A stretch of DNA of 36,004 nucleotides from JAHEEL01 sp964195545 (GTDB lineage Bacteria; Actinomycetota; Acidimicrobiia; Spongiisociales; UBA5794): NCBI GenBank assembly GCA_964195545.1, contig CAXMQQ010000059.1, positions 1 to 36,004 of the forward strand. Reading direction: 5' to 3'. Shown piece by piece: positions 21,879-29,886 of this stretch. A model generated the notes under the pieces. That model made no database searches. It had not been told where the DNA came from and was given only the letters and a program-made list of their open reading frames with translations. A program made the translations under genes and the position numbers. Each line of letters begins with the position of its first letter. Position 1 is the stretch's first letter.

Positions 21879-22727
21879 ATGGAGAAGCACCGCATTGAAG
21901 TTCTCGGGTCGGAGATGGCATACGTGGACGTGGGGGAGGGCGATCCGATCGTCTTCCTCCACGGGAATCCGACTTCGTCGTATCTATGGAGAAATGTGAT
22001 TCCTCATGTCAGCGATCTTGGGCGCTGCATTGCTCCGGATCTGATCGGCATGGGCGATTCGGACAAGGTTCCCGGACTCGCTTATCGATTCGCTGATCAC
22101 CGGCGCTATCTCGATGCCTTCCTCGATGCGGTCGGCGTTGGCGATGCGGCTACGTTGGTCATTCACGACTGGGGTTCGGCTCTCGGATTCGATTGGGCGA
22201 ACCGTCACCGCGGGTCGGTGGCCGGCATTGCCTACATGGAGGCGATCGTGCGTCCGGTCTCTTGGAGTGATTGGCCTCAGGCTTCCCGACCAGTCTTCGA
22301 GGCCATGAGATCCGCCGCAGGCGAAGAGATCGTTCTTGAGAAGAACACGTTCGTCGAGAGGATCTTGCCGGCGTCCATCCTTCGATCTTTGAGCGGTGAG
22401 GAGATGGATGAGTACCGCCGGCCGTTCCAGAATCCGGGTGAGGATCGCCGACCGACGCTGACCTGGCCACGGGAGATTCCGATCGATGGAGATCCGGAGG
22501 ACGTTGCCGACATCGTCGTGGACTACGGCCGATGGCTCTCCACGAGCGATGTTCCAAAGCTCTTCATCGATGCGGATCCGGGGGCGATCCTCGTGGGTGC
22601 ACAGCGAGAGTTCTGTCGGACGTGGCCAAACCAGGCCGAGGTGCGAGTCGCTGGGATCCACTTCATCCAGGAGGACTCGCCGGACGAGATCGGTACGGCG
22701 CTGCGGCAATGGATCGAGAGTCGCTGA
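21879..22727 (+). CDS. dhaA: Haloalkane dehalogenase (DhaA-like)
   Basis: A 282-residue alpha/beta hydrolase of the haloalkane dehalogenase type. The nucleophile aspartate is in VIHDWGSALGF (Asp97), with halide-binding Trp98 next to it and Asn30 in HGNPTSSYLW. The acid is Glu121 in AYMEAIVRP and the base His261 in AGIHFIQEDSP. An Asp-His-Glu triad with Asn/Trp halide ligands fits subfamily HLD-II. The reaction is hydrolytic removal of halide from haloalkanes to give alcohols, in the cytoplasm. All catalytic residues are present, so activity is likely. The start ATG 21879 has GGAGGA upstream; a longer open frame overlaps the ComB-like gene. No regulator is adjacent. Confidence 0.93.
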   Translation: MEKHRIEVLGSEMAYVDVGEGDPIVFLHGNPTSSYLWRNVIPHVSDLGRCIAPDLIGMGDSDKVPGLAYRFADHRRYLDAFLDAVGVGDAATLVIHDWGSALGFDWANRHRGSVAGIAYMEAIVRPVSWSDWPQASRPVFEAMRSAAGEEIVLEKNTFVERILPASILRSLSGEEMDEYRRPFQNPGEDRRPTLTWPREIPIDGDPEDVADIVVDYGRWLSTSDVPKLFIDADPGAILVGAQREFCRTWPNQAEVRVAGIHFIQEDSPDEIGTALRQWIESR

Positions 22728-22764
22728 CGCCCCTATCGTTCGGGTGTCATCAGGAGGGAACCTC

Positions 22765-23340
22765 TTGGTTCGCAACATGATCCGCGCTGCGGCACTCGAT
22801 CTCAAGTTCTACAACCGCGCAGAGAAATCCCCAGGCATGACATGGCAAGCCCTGGCCGTTGTCATCGTGGCCAACGCCCTGGCAGCGGTCGGCTCATGGA
22901 TCGGCTCTGAGAACACGCAGGACGTGTTCGGTGTGGACACCTGGACGTCGATGCGTGATTGGTTGGGGATCGGCGACTTTCCCACGCCGAGCGAAGGTGG
23001 CCTCCTTACCATGGTCGGTGTTGGAGTCTTCCTGGCGATCGTCGGCTGGATCGTCTGGGCCATGACCACATTCGCGGTCGGAACGAGGGTCTTCAACGGT
23101 ACGACCGACGTGGGCGAGATGCTCCGTGTCCTCGGTTTCGCCCAGGCGCCGCGGGTCATCGGGGTGATTCCATTCCTCGGACCGGTCGCCGCTGTGTGGG
23201 TGCTTGTCGCATCCGTGGTCGCCATCCGAGAGGGTCTCGATTTCTCCACCGGACGGGCGATCGGAACGGCGGTCGGAGGGTGGCTGGTCTGGATCCTGCT
23301 CCAGCAGTCCTTGTCGATCCTCATCGCCGCAATCTTCTAA
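22765..23340 (+). CDS. Yip1-domain membrane protein
   Basis: A 191-residue membrane protein with about five hydrophobic segments. It opens MVRNMIRAAALDLKFYNRAE, then TWQALAVVIVANALAAVGSW. The segment LRVLGFAQAPRVIGVIPFLGP followed by WVLVASVVAIREGLDFSTGRA is typical of bacterial Yip1-family proteins, whose role is not established. I chose TTG at 22765 because AGGAGGG lies 6 nt before it; the ATG at 22777 is too far from that site and the longer frame overlaps the dehalogenase. Three tandem copies of the 53-bp repeat follow its stop. Confidence 0.8.
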   Translation: MVRNMIRAAALDLKFYNRAEKSPGMTWQALAVVIVANALAAVGSWIGSENTQDVFGVDTWTSMRDWLGIGDFPTPSEGGLLTMVGVGVFLAIVGWIVWAMTTFAVGTRVFNGTTDVGEMLRVLGFAQAPRVIGVIPFLGPVAAVWVLVASVVAIREGLDFSTGRAIGTAVGGWLVWILLQQSLSILIAAIF

Positions 23341-23353
23341 CCCCCCAAGAAGA

Positions 23354-23406
23354 ACGCGTACCCAGGGTTGGCAGCCTTGTATATGACGCCGTCAGCCCGC
23401 GGAATG
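23354..23406 (+). repeat. 53-bp dispersed repeat, first of three tandem copies
   Basis: Starts 14 bp after the Yip1-like stop. It differs slightly from the next copies (GGTTGGCAGCC in place of GGTTGCAGTCC). The repeat units follow each other at a 60-bp period. Confidence 0.9.
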
Positions 23407-23413
23407 GAACGGG

Positions 23414-23466
23414 CCGCGTACCCAGGGTTGCAGTCCTTGTATATGACGCCGTCAGCCCGCGGAATG
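23414..23466 (+). repeat. 53-bp dispersed repeat, second of three tandem copies
   Basis: Identical to the third copy over the whole unit, including the GAACGGG linker before it. Identity of neighbouring copies suggests recent duplication or conversion. Confidence 0.92.
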
Positions 23467-23473
23467 GAACGGG

Positions 23474-23526
23474 CCGCGTACCCAGGGTTGCAGTCCTTGT
23501 ATATGACGCCGTCAGCCCGCGGAACG
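23474..23526 (+). repeat. 53-bp dispersed repeat, third of three tandem copies
   Basis: Last copy, ending 22 bp before the minus-strand stop of the flippase-like gene. Its final bases read GGAACGG rather than GGAATGG, the first sign of decay at the array edge. Confidence 0.92.
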
Positions 23527-23547
23527 GAAAAGGCGGGCGCGTAGGAG

Positions 23548-24660
23548 TCAGGTCGGGGCGATGTCGCCGCGACGCTCGACCTTCCAATCCCGACGCCAGC
23601 TGCGATTGATTCTCCAGAAGATCCACGATCCGAGCCCGATCAGGATCGGTGGCAGAAACGACAGTGCCCGATAGAGCAGCACTCCGGCTGAGATGAGATC
23701 GTGATCGACCCCAGAACCCCATCCGAGCGAGACCAACCCGATGAAGCCAAGATCAACCAGCCCGAGACCGCCGGGGCTCACAGGGATCATGACGAGCAGA
23801 CGCCCGAGCGAGAACGCAAGGAGAAGCCAAGGCAGCGAGACGTCGTCGCTAGATACGCCGACGGACCTCAGCGACACGACGAACAGCGCCGCCATCGAGG
23901 CATGATTCGCGACGGTCGCAGCGGTGACCCACTTCCACCGGTGCTTGGCAACATGGCGGACGTTATCTCGGAACATGAGAGTTGCGGCGACGACGTCGAT
24001 CGGGTCGCGTTTGATCTTCCCGAGTGCCCAGTTGACGATCTTGCTGAGCCAGTTTCCGAGCGAGACCGCCGCCGATTGCGAGCGCAGGACGCGTGAGATG
24101 AGCCAGACCGCTCCAACGACGACGACAATGCCTCCGAGGGAGATAAGCCACATCCACCAGATCGCTTCGCCGGTTATGGCGATCGCAGCCACGGAGAGGA
24201 CGGGGAGCGCGAGTCGTGCAAGCTGATCCCACACGCCTGCGGTGAGCAAGGCAGCCGTGACCGCTTCAGGCGTGAAACCCCACGAGAGGAACTGCGAGTA
24301 GGTGACCGGCAGGGCGATGGCGCCGCCCGCCGGGAGCGAGTTGTTGATAGCGGTAGCGGTTGTCTGTACGACGAACCCCTCTCGAAAGCGGAGTCCGGGC
24401 AGTGTTGACATGAAGACGAACACGTAGGCGATGAGGAACCATCCGGAGAAGACCGCAAGGAGCAGCCACTGGATCGGATCGATGTCTCCGATGTGATCTG
24501 CGACGGCTTGGTAGTCGGCGAGTTTCGGCAAGACGAAGCCGAACACGAGGACGAGCACAAGGATCGTGACCGCGGCCCGGAGCAGCCGTTTCCACGGTGG
24601 CTGGTGGGCTCCCTTTGGAATGGAGAGTTCTTCGGGCGCAGTCCCGTCGGTCTCGGTCAT
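23548..24660 (-). CDS. Flippase-like / lysylphosphatidylglycerol-synthase-TM-domain membrane protein (UPF0104)
   Basis: A 370-residue membrane protein with about eight hydrophobic segments after a soluble start (MTETDGTAPEELSIPKGAHQ). The motifs NSLPAGGAIALPVTYSQFLS near 125-145 and SPGGLGLVDLGFIGLVSLG near 300 are those of the lysylphosphatidylglycerol synthase TM (MprF flippase-like) family. Family role: flipping or handling of lipids across the membrane; the lipid is unknown. It is the last gene of the six-gene leftward operon but also has its own TACGCT box 8 nt before ATG 24660, so it may be made independently as well. The longer open frame upstream overlaps the SDR gene and is spurious. 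Confidence 0.85.
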   Translation of the reverse strand: MTETDGTAPEELSIPKGAHQPPWKRLLRAAVTILVLVLVFGFVLPKLADYQAVADHIGDIDPIQWLLLAVFSGWFLIAYVFVFMSTLPGLRFREGFVVQTTATAINNSLPAGGAIALPVTYSQFLSWGFTPEAVTAALLTAGVWDQLARLALPVLSVAAIAITGEAIWWMWLISLGGIVVVVGAVWLISRVLRSQSAAVSLGNWLSKIVNWALGKIKRDPIDVVAATLMFRDNVRHVAKHRWKWVTAATVANHASMAALFVVSLRSVGVSSDDVSLPWLLLAFSLGRLLVMIPVSPGGLGLVDLGFIGLVSLGWGSGVDHDLISAGVLLYRALSFLPPILIGLGSWIFWRINRSWRRDWKVERRGDIAPT

Positions 24661-24668
24661 GTGGCGGT

Positions 24669-24674
24669 AGCGTA
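24669..24674 (-). promoter_or_regulatory. Putative -10 box of leaderless promoter, flippase-like gene
   Basis: TACGCT on the minus strand lies 8 nt upstream of the ATG at 24660, in the 22-bp gap after the SDR gene. No Shine-Dalgarno is visible. Confidence 0.4.
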
Positions 24675-24682
24675 CCGGTCGA

Positions 24683-25543
24683 TCAGCGGAGCAGGCATCC
24701 CGTCTCAACTGCACTCCGCTCCCAGAGTCGGGCCGCGGCGTCCGGGTCGCGCCCCGCAACGCTTGGTTCGATAGGTCGCTCGTCAGAGAAGTAGCCGCCA
24801 GAGTGGTGTTCGATGCCCGGCTCGGTTGCGAGGTAGATGGAGGTGGCGGCACCTTCCTCCGGCGTTCGCATCCACCGGGAGCCGCTCTTCCACAGGACCG
24901 ACACGAGCTTGCTGTCACCATCCTGAGCGATTCGCGTTGACACGACGCCGGGATGAAGGGCGAAGGTGGTGCTGCCCGTGCCGTCGAGACGCTGTGCCAA
25001 TTCCCGCGTGAAAAGGACATTGGCCAGCTTCGAACGGGCGTAGGCCTTCGTACCGCGATAGCGACCACCCGATTCCAGATTGTTGAATTGGGGATCGTGT
25101 TTCGTGTTGCGGTGCATCTCGGAGGCGACGTTGATGATGCGGTAGGGGCGGGTCGTGGGGTCGGCCACCAACAAACAGGTGAGCAGGAATGGCCCGAGGT
25201 GATTGACACCCATCGTCCATTCATGTCCATCGGCGGTGAGTCGTCGTGAGCTCACGTAGACGCCGGCGTTGTTCACGAGAACACCGACGCGTCCACGCTT
25301 CCCCGCCAACTCATCGACGAACGAATAGATCGATGCGAACGACGACAGATCCAGCACCATCGGGGTGGCCACCCTCCCCGTTTCGGCTTTGATCAGATCA
25401 GCGGCGGCTCTTCCCTGGATGGGATCTCTGGCCGTCAACACCACGTCCCCACCGCGGCGGGCAAGTTCGGTGGCGGTCGCGAGGCCGATCCCGGAGTTTC
25501 CTCCGGTGACCACCACCGTTCGATTCTCGATACTCCACTTCAC
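24683..25543 (-). CDS. Short-chain dehydrogenase/reductase (retinol-dehydrogenase-like)
   Basis: A 286-residue classical SDR. The NAD(P)-binding motif TGGNSGIG is at residues about 14-21, NNAG near 95, the catalytic serine in INVASEMH and the catalytic Tyr-x3-Lys in AYARSKLANV. RTPEEGAATSIYLAT near 240 is typical of the WW-oxidoreductase/retinol-dehydrogenase-like group. The second glycine-adjacent arginine (LTARD) suggests NADP. Substrate unknown. It starts with GTG 11 bp after the MacB-type permease stop, so it is probably part of the efflux operon. The link to export is not clear; it may modify a lipid or the exported compound. Confidence 0.88.
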   Translation of the reverse strand: MKWSIENRTVVVTGGNSGIGLATATELARRGGDVVLTARDPIQGRAAADLIKAETGRVATPMVLDLSSFASIYSFVDELAGKRGRVGVLVNNAGVYVSSRRLTADGHEWTMGVNHLGPFLLTCLLVADPTTRPYRIINVASEMHRNTKHDPQFNNLESGGRYRGTKAYARSKLANVLFTRELAQRLDGTGSTTFALHPGVVSTRIAQDGDSKLVSVLWKSGSRWMRTPEEGAATSIYLATEPGIEHHSGGYFSDERPIEPSVAGRDPDAAARLWERSAVETGCLLR

Positions 25544-25554
25544 GGGGCCGGAAC

Positions 25555-26754
25555 CTACAGGGTCCGGAGCGCTTCGGTTGGACTCACCCGTGCGGCACGC
25601 ATCGCCGGATAGAGGCCGGCGATCACCCCGATGATGAGTGCGGCAGAAATCCCGCCGACGACCGCGACCATCGGGATCAGGATGCCCCATCCCTGGGACC
25701 ACGCGTACGCGGCGGTGACCGCGCTGCCGAGGGCAACGCCCCCGAGCCCGCCAAGTGTCGCAAGGATTAGCGATTCACCGAGGAACTGGATCGAGATGTG
25801 TCCCTTTGTTGCACCGAGGGCACGCCGGAGTCCGATCTCGCCACGTCGTTCGAGTACCGAGATCACCATCACATTCGCGATCCCAACACCACCAACGAGG
25901 AGCGCGACGGCGCCAAGGCCGAGGAGGAGGTTCGTGAACGCCTGGTCGGCGGCCTCCTTCGCTTCCAGGGCATCGGACGGTCTCGTAACCTCAACTTCGT
26001 CAGGGCTCTCAGGATTGACCGTTGCTGGGAGTACCGAACGAACGGCATCGATGTCGTCCGGGTCGCTCCTGACGTAGATCGTGCTGGGCACGCCGCCGTG
26101 ATCAAGGAACTCCTCGGCCGTCGAGTAGCTGACGAGCGCGGCCCGATCGAGGTCGGGAGAGAGGTCGAGCGTGTCCATGACGCCGACAACAGAGAACCAT
26201 TCATCTCCAAGCCATACAACGGTGCCGCCGGCGCCGTCGGTCACTCCGAGACGTTCGGCAGCCACAGAGCCGAGCACCACGACCGGGAGATCGCTCGCAG
26301 CCTCGTCCAGGAAGATCCCGGAGGCCATCTGACCCTGTAGCGTCGCGAGGAGATTCTCGTCGACGGCCTTGACCGTGATGCCGCCCGTCTGTCCTTCCGG
26401 TACCAGGTCCGTTCGGTACACGTTCGCGCCTGTCTCGCTGATGGATGCGACCTGCTCGACGGGGCCGACACGCGACACCATCACCGTCGAGTCCTCGGGG
26501 AGTTCACCGGTCCCGATGCCGATCCCGGAGCCGGCCTCGATCCGCAGCATGTTCGTTCCCAGCTGGTCGAGTTGAGCGAGGAGATCGGATTTGGACGACT
26601 CGGATAGGCCAAGGACGCCGACCATCGCGGCGATACCGATGACGATTCCGAGTCCGGAGAGGATCGAACGCAGGCGGCGGGTTCTCAAGCCGATGAGCGA
26701 TGCGCGCATCATGTCGGCGGGCGCGAGCCGTGATGGCTCGAGCGGGGTCTTCAT
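25555..26754 (-). CDS. MacB-type ABC transporter permease (MacB_PCD and FtsX domains)
   Basis: A 399-residue protein with the MacB layout: one transmembrane helix (about 28-50, LSGLGIVIGIAAMVGVLGLS), a large extracytoplasmic MacB_PCD domain (about 55-270), then three helices of the FtsX domain with the conserved VISVLERRGEIGLRRALGAT near 305 and the ending RAARVSPTEALRTL. These mechanotransmission-type ABC proteins drive extrusion through periplasmic adaptors rather than transport across the membrane. It overlaps the ATPase gene by 4 nt (ATGA), and with the adaptor and lipoprotein forms one operon. Cargo unknown. Confidence 0.92.
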   Translation of the reverse strand: MKTPLEPSRLAPADMMRASLIGLRTRRLRSILSGLGIVIGIAAMVGVLGLSESSKSDLLAQLDQLGTNMLRIEAGSGIGIGTGELPEDSTVMVSRVGPVEQVASISETGANVYRTDLVPEGQTGGITVKAVDENLLATLQGQMASGIFLDEAASDLPVVVLGSVAAERLGVTDGAGGTVVWLGDEWFSVVGVMDTLDLSPDLDRAALVSYSTAEEFLDHGGVPSTIYVRSDPDDIDAVRSVLPATVNPESPDEVEVTRPSDALEAKEAADQAFTNLLLGLGAVALLVGGVGIANVMVISVLERRGEIGLRRALGATKGHISIQFLGESLILATLGGLGGVALGSAVTAAYAWSQGWGILIPMVAVVGGISAALIIGVIAGLYPAMRAARVSPTEALRTL

Positions 26755-27503
26755 CGCAAGCCTTCTGATTGGACCGGTCGCGTGTCTTCAACGACTCCGC
26801 CATCGAGCAGTGAGACCCGACGAGGGAACCGGGCGGCGATCGCATGGTCGTGGGTGATCACGACGATCGTCGTGCCGTCGGCGTTGAGATCTTCGATGAG
26901 CCGAACGACGTCTTCGCCCGACTTGCTGTCCAGGTTCCCGGTCGGTTCATCCGCAAGGATGATGTCGGGCGAGCCGATCAGCGCCCGGGCGATAGCGACG
27001 CGCTGCCGCTCACCGCCGGAGAGCTTCGTGGCCTCGTGGCTCATCCGATGACCGAGGCCGACCTGATCCAGTGCCCGTTCCGCGAGAGCTCTTCGACGGT
27101 CCAAGGGCATTCCCGTGTAGAGCAGTCCGTCGGCAACGTTGTCAAGTGCCGTCTCTCCGGCGAGGAGGAAGAACTGCTGGAAGACGAATCCGATGTGTCG
27201 CGAGCGCAGGGAAGAGAGCTGTCTGTCGTTGAGATCGTCAACGTCGTAGCCGGCGACCGCGACCGCTCCCGACGTCGCCCGATCAAGCGTGCCGATGATG
27301 TGGAGCAGCGTCGACTTGCCCGATCCTGAGGGGCCGACGATGGACACCAGCTCGCCCGACCGGATGTCGAGATCGACGCCACGAATTGCGTGAACCGGTG
27401 GAGTACCTGGATAGGTCTTCGTCACATTCGAGAGAGCGAGAACCGTGTGCCCGTCGCTCGGGACGGGCTTCGTACGTTCCGAAGCGGTTGCGCTGGGGCT
27501 CAT
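26751..27503 (-). CDS. ABC transporter ATP-binding protein (MacB/LolD type)
   Basis: A 250-residue ATPase. Walker A is VGPSGSGKSTLLH (about 55-67), the Q-loop region is GFVFQQFFLL, the signature is LSGGERQRVAIARAL, Walker B is IILADEPTGNLDS and the switch histidine is in VVITHDH. IGTLDRATSGAVAVAGYDVD is typical of the MacB/LolD subgroup. It powers the adjacent FtsX-type permease. Its start overlaps the adaptor's stop by 4 nt and its own stop overlaps the permease start by 4 nt, so all three are translationally coupled. All catalytic motifs are intact. Confidence 0.95.
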   Translation of the reverse strand: MSPSATASERTKPVPSDGHTVLALSNVTKTYPGTPPVHAIRGVDLDIRSGELVSIVGPSGSGKSTLLHIIGTLDRATSGAVAVAGYDVDDLNDRQLSSLRSRHIGFVFQQFFLLAGETALDNVADGLLYTGMPLDRRRALAERALDQVGLGHRMSHEATKLSGGERQRVAIARALIGSPDIILADEPTGNLDSKSGEDVVRLIEDLNADGTTIVVITHDHAIAARFPRRVSLLDGGVVEDTRPVQSEGLR

Positions 27504-29090
27504 GGAATGACGACCTTCATGCCGGACTCGAGCTCGCTCGATGTGATCTCAACCGAGCCGTCCGCGTACATGCCGGCGTCGACGGCGACGAGTCGCGTCG
27601 TCCCGCTTCCGGTCTCGACCTGAACGGCATAGCCACCTTCTCCGAGAGCCAGCAGGGCCGTAACCGGTACGACGAGGACGTTCTCGACTCGATCGTCGAC
27701 TACCTCCACGTCGACCGGAGCCTCGTCGAGTCCAGTTGCCGCACCTTGACGATCGAGGATGATCTCGATTTCGAAGTATGTGCCGAACTCCTGGCTACGG
27801 ATCGCGATGTTGCCGACCGTGGTAACGGACGCCGGTTCGTCGTCTCCGTTCGGCATCACGACCGTGACGGAATCACCGGCAAGGATGAGGTCTTGATCCT
27901 CGGCGGGCAGCCGAACCGACACCACCGATGTTGAGGTCGACGGCGTGTAGATAGGGGTTCCAGGTGTGACGTTGCTCCCGATGCTTATGTGCGAGGTCGC
28001 GATCCGGATCGGATCTTCGGTCACCATGATCTCACCGATGTTGAGAACACCATCTACCGGGGCGCCGATGGATGCCTGCCACGCGACGAGCGCCTTCGTG
28101 GTCGATTCATCGAACACGTCATCTACGGTGAGTGCTCCATCAGCATCGAATCCGAAAGTCGTGAGCGCCTCTTCGAGAACGCGCACGTCGTCGCCGACCG
28201 AGCCGACGTCGAGCGTCCGGTAGAACGGCACTTCGGCGACGAACAAGGTCGGGATCACCCTCGACGACGAACAGCGTGTCCCCGTGGATGAGGATGTCTC
28301 CCTCGTTTGCGACGGCGGTTGCGGTTCCTCCCGGCACTGTGGACGTTGCGACAACGGGCGAACCCGGATTGACAGGTGAGCCGACCTCGACAAGCGTCTC
28401 CGCGACGAAGACGGGACCGTTGACAAAGACGTACGCCCCGGCCTGGAGGGAGCCGGTCTCGTCGATGCCGAGATCCTCCTGGAGTGCCTTGATCCCCTCT
28501 TGGGTCGAGTAGGTGAAGTCACCGTCCAGATCGAAGTCTTCGTCCTCGTCGTAGCCGAGGCGGGCGAGGGCGTCCTCGAGTTGAAGGACATCGGCACCGT
28601 CGGTGGCTCGTGAGTTGAGTGTCCTGTAGGCGGGGATGTCGCCGTAGAACACGACCACCGGCTGTTCATCCCTTGTGTAGAGAATCTCACCTTCTTCTAC
28701 GGTCGTCCCTTCAGCGGAGAGCGATGTAACGGTCCCCTGGGCCCCGGCGGTGATGGTGACGATTCCGTCGGCAGACCCGGCATACACGAGCGGATCACCG
28801 GCGACGAAGCCGAGGGTTCCGTCGAGCGAGGTGACGTCTTCGAGCGTTGTTCTCTGCACTTCGGCGAACTTCAGTGCGGTCACCGTTTCGGGGGCTGCCG
28901 ATGAGTCGCTCCCGATTGCGAGCCAGACGCCGACGGCACCGAGGGCGACGATGGCCACACCGATGATCAACGTCGAGGTACGCCGCCACCAAGGCTTCGC
29001 GATCTGCCCTGTGGGATCATCCGCGAGGGCATCCTCCTTCGGAACCAGATGACCATTCTCCGTCATGTCCTCGTGCTGAGTGTCGGACAT
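27500..29090 (-). pseudogene. Efflux adaptor (HlyD/MacA-like) with two peptidoglycan-binding modules, broken by one frameshift
   Basis: The protein starts MSDTQHEDMTENGHLVPKED, has one membrane helix (TLIIGVAIVALGAVGVWLAI, about 34-53), then a first module (GDIPAYRTL, DVLQLEDALARLGYD, GIKALQEDLGI) and a second (VPFYRTL, DVRVLEEALTTFGFD, ALVAWQASIGA), each a peptidoglycan-binding-1-like repeat, then adaptor beta domains ending SGMKVVIP. The first frame holds up to GDTLFVVEGDPD and then fails; the second frame takes over at LFVAEVPFYRTL. Aligning the two modules shows that two missing bases (or one extra) near 28247-28252 account for it. This is a real inactivation, an assembly error, or less likely recoding. 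It overlaps the lipoprotein stop by one base and the ATPase start by four. Confidence 0.85.
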
Positions 29091-29674
29091 CAGCCCCGTC
29101 CTCCGCCTGCTCCGGGAATGGGAGCACCGGCGCCGAAGATGTCGCTGCAAGCGGCGAGGGCAGTTTGGAACGCTGGATCCTCTCTATCGAGGCCGCCAAA
29201 TGGTCCGCCGCCTCCCTGTCCCGGTGCCCGCGCTGTCGAGACGTCGGGATCGGGCATGTCGTAGCCGTTCTCACGGACACACGTTGCGAAGGCGAGGAGT
29301 TCGTCTTCTCGTTCGGTTCGATCTTCTGAATCGAGTCCGAATGTCACATCTCCGAGGTACTCGTTGCACGATTCAAACGCGGCTCCTGCGACTTCGCGAT
29401 CCGCACTTTCGAGTCCGCGAAGGCGTGGGGGACGGAGGTTCCCCTGATCATCGACGACCGGGTCTTCGACGTCTAGGCCCTCGTCCCGCAAACACACAGT
29501 GAACGCCATTAGGGCCTCTTCCTGAGAGACTGAATCGACGGAGGCGTCCTCGGCCTGTTCAGCCTGAGAATCGCTCTCGAGCGATGCAACCCCGGAATCG
29601 GCGTTTGCGCCACCACAAGCAGCAGCCAGCAAACCGAAGGCAAGCACGATGGGGATGACGACGTTGCGTTTCAT
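29090..29674 (-). CDS. Putative lipoprotein with duplicated cysteine module, first gene of efflux operon
   Basis: A 194-residue exported protein. The signal ends LLAAACGG, a good lipobox with Cys20. The mature part holds two copies of one module: ALMAFTVCLRDEGLDVEDP and LLAFATCVRENGYDMPDP, each followed about 40-60 residues later by a second cysteine (FESCNEYLG, LAACSDIFG). The four cysteines could form two disulphides. Similar small lipoproteins lie beside MacAB-like exporters in other actinobacteria (from memory of the family context); their role is unknown, perhaps sensing or cargo binding. A glycine-rich tail ends the protein. GGAG precedes ATG 29674. Its promoter lies in the divergent region with the response regulator. 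Confidence 0.82.
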   Translation of the reverse strand: MKRNVVIPIVLAFGLLAAACGGANADSGVASLESDSQAEQAEDASVDSVSQEEALMAFTVCLRDEGLDVEDPVVDDQGNLRPPRLRGLESADREVAGAAFESCNEYLGDVTFGLDSEDRTEREDELLAFATCVRENGYDMPDPDVSTARAPGQGGGGPFGGLDREDPAFQTALAACSDIFGAGAPIPGAGGGRG

Positions 29675-29744
29675 TTCGGTCTCCGATCGATGTTGGATAT
29701 CTCGAGGTTCGACGCGTAGTCAATCAGGGAAACGTGAAACGGAA

Positions 29745-29771
29745 CTGAGCAGGAACTAAGAAGACCCTGAG
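29745..29771 (-). promoter_or_regulatory. Three 11-bp-spaced half-sites facing the efflux operon (putative OmpR-family operator)
   Basis: CTGAG at 29745, CTAAG at 29756 and CTGAG at 29767 recur at exactly 11 bp; on the minus strand they read CTCAG, CTTAG, CTCAG. OmpR-family regulators bind such direct repeats on one face of the helix (family knowledge). The array lies 71-97 bp upstream of the lipoprotein ATG. Confidence 0.55.
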
Positions 29772-29785
29772 AAGGGCGCAGATGC

Positions 29786-29819
29786 GAGACATGAGACACC
29801 GGACGGTCTCATGTCTCAT
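29786..29819. repeat. Perfect 12-bp hairpin of 7-bp units in a divergent regulatory region
   Basis: GAGACATGAGAC (29786-29797) is followed by an 8-nt loop and its exact complement GTCTCATGTCTC (29806-29817), then ATTTTCCTCTT. It looks like a terminator but sits between divergent promoters, so it may insulate them or attenuate the response-regulator transcript. Confidence 0.7.
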
Positions 29820-29825
29820 TTTCCT

Positions 29826-29852
29826 CTTAGGCTCGGTTCAGGCTCTTCTCAC
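29826..29852 (+). promoter_or_regulatory. Three 11-bp-spaced half-sites facing the response regulator (putative autoregulatory operator)
   Basis: CTTAG at 29826, TTCAG at 29837 and CTCAC at 29848 recur at exactly 11 bp, with AGGCTC repeated next to the first two. They are of the same type as the opposite-facing array at 29745-29771 and lie 35-61 bp before the response-regulator ATG. Confidence 0.55.
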
Positions 29853-29886
29853 GCCCTGCGCTTATCGTTCTTTTCCAGGAGGTTTC

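Noticed and set aside
23354..23526. Tandem 53-bp repeats as a CRISPR array
   Set aside because: Repeats are longer than CRISPR repeats, linkers are 7-8 bp and nearly identical rather than unique 30-40-bp spacers, copies are dispersed in both orientations, and no cas gene is present.
28240..28260. Programmed ribosomal frameshifting in the adaptor gene
   Set aside because: The required +1 or -2 move occurs at CCC-GAC-CTT-GTT, with no recognised slippery heptamer, rare-codon pause or evident stimulatory structure. Indel or assembly error is simpler.
28140..29150. Two separate overlapping adaptor-like genes (28140-29150 and 27500-28690)
   Set aside because: Each ends or begins with nonsense exactly where the other becomes adaptor-like, and the internal module alignment fits one protein with a small indel.
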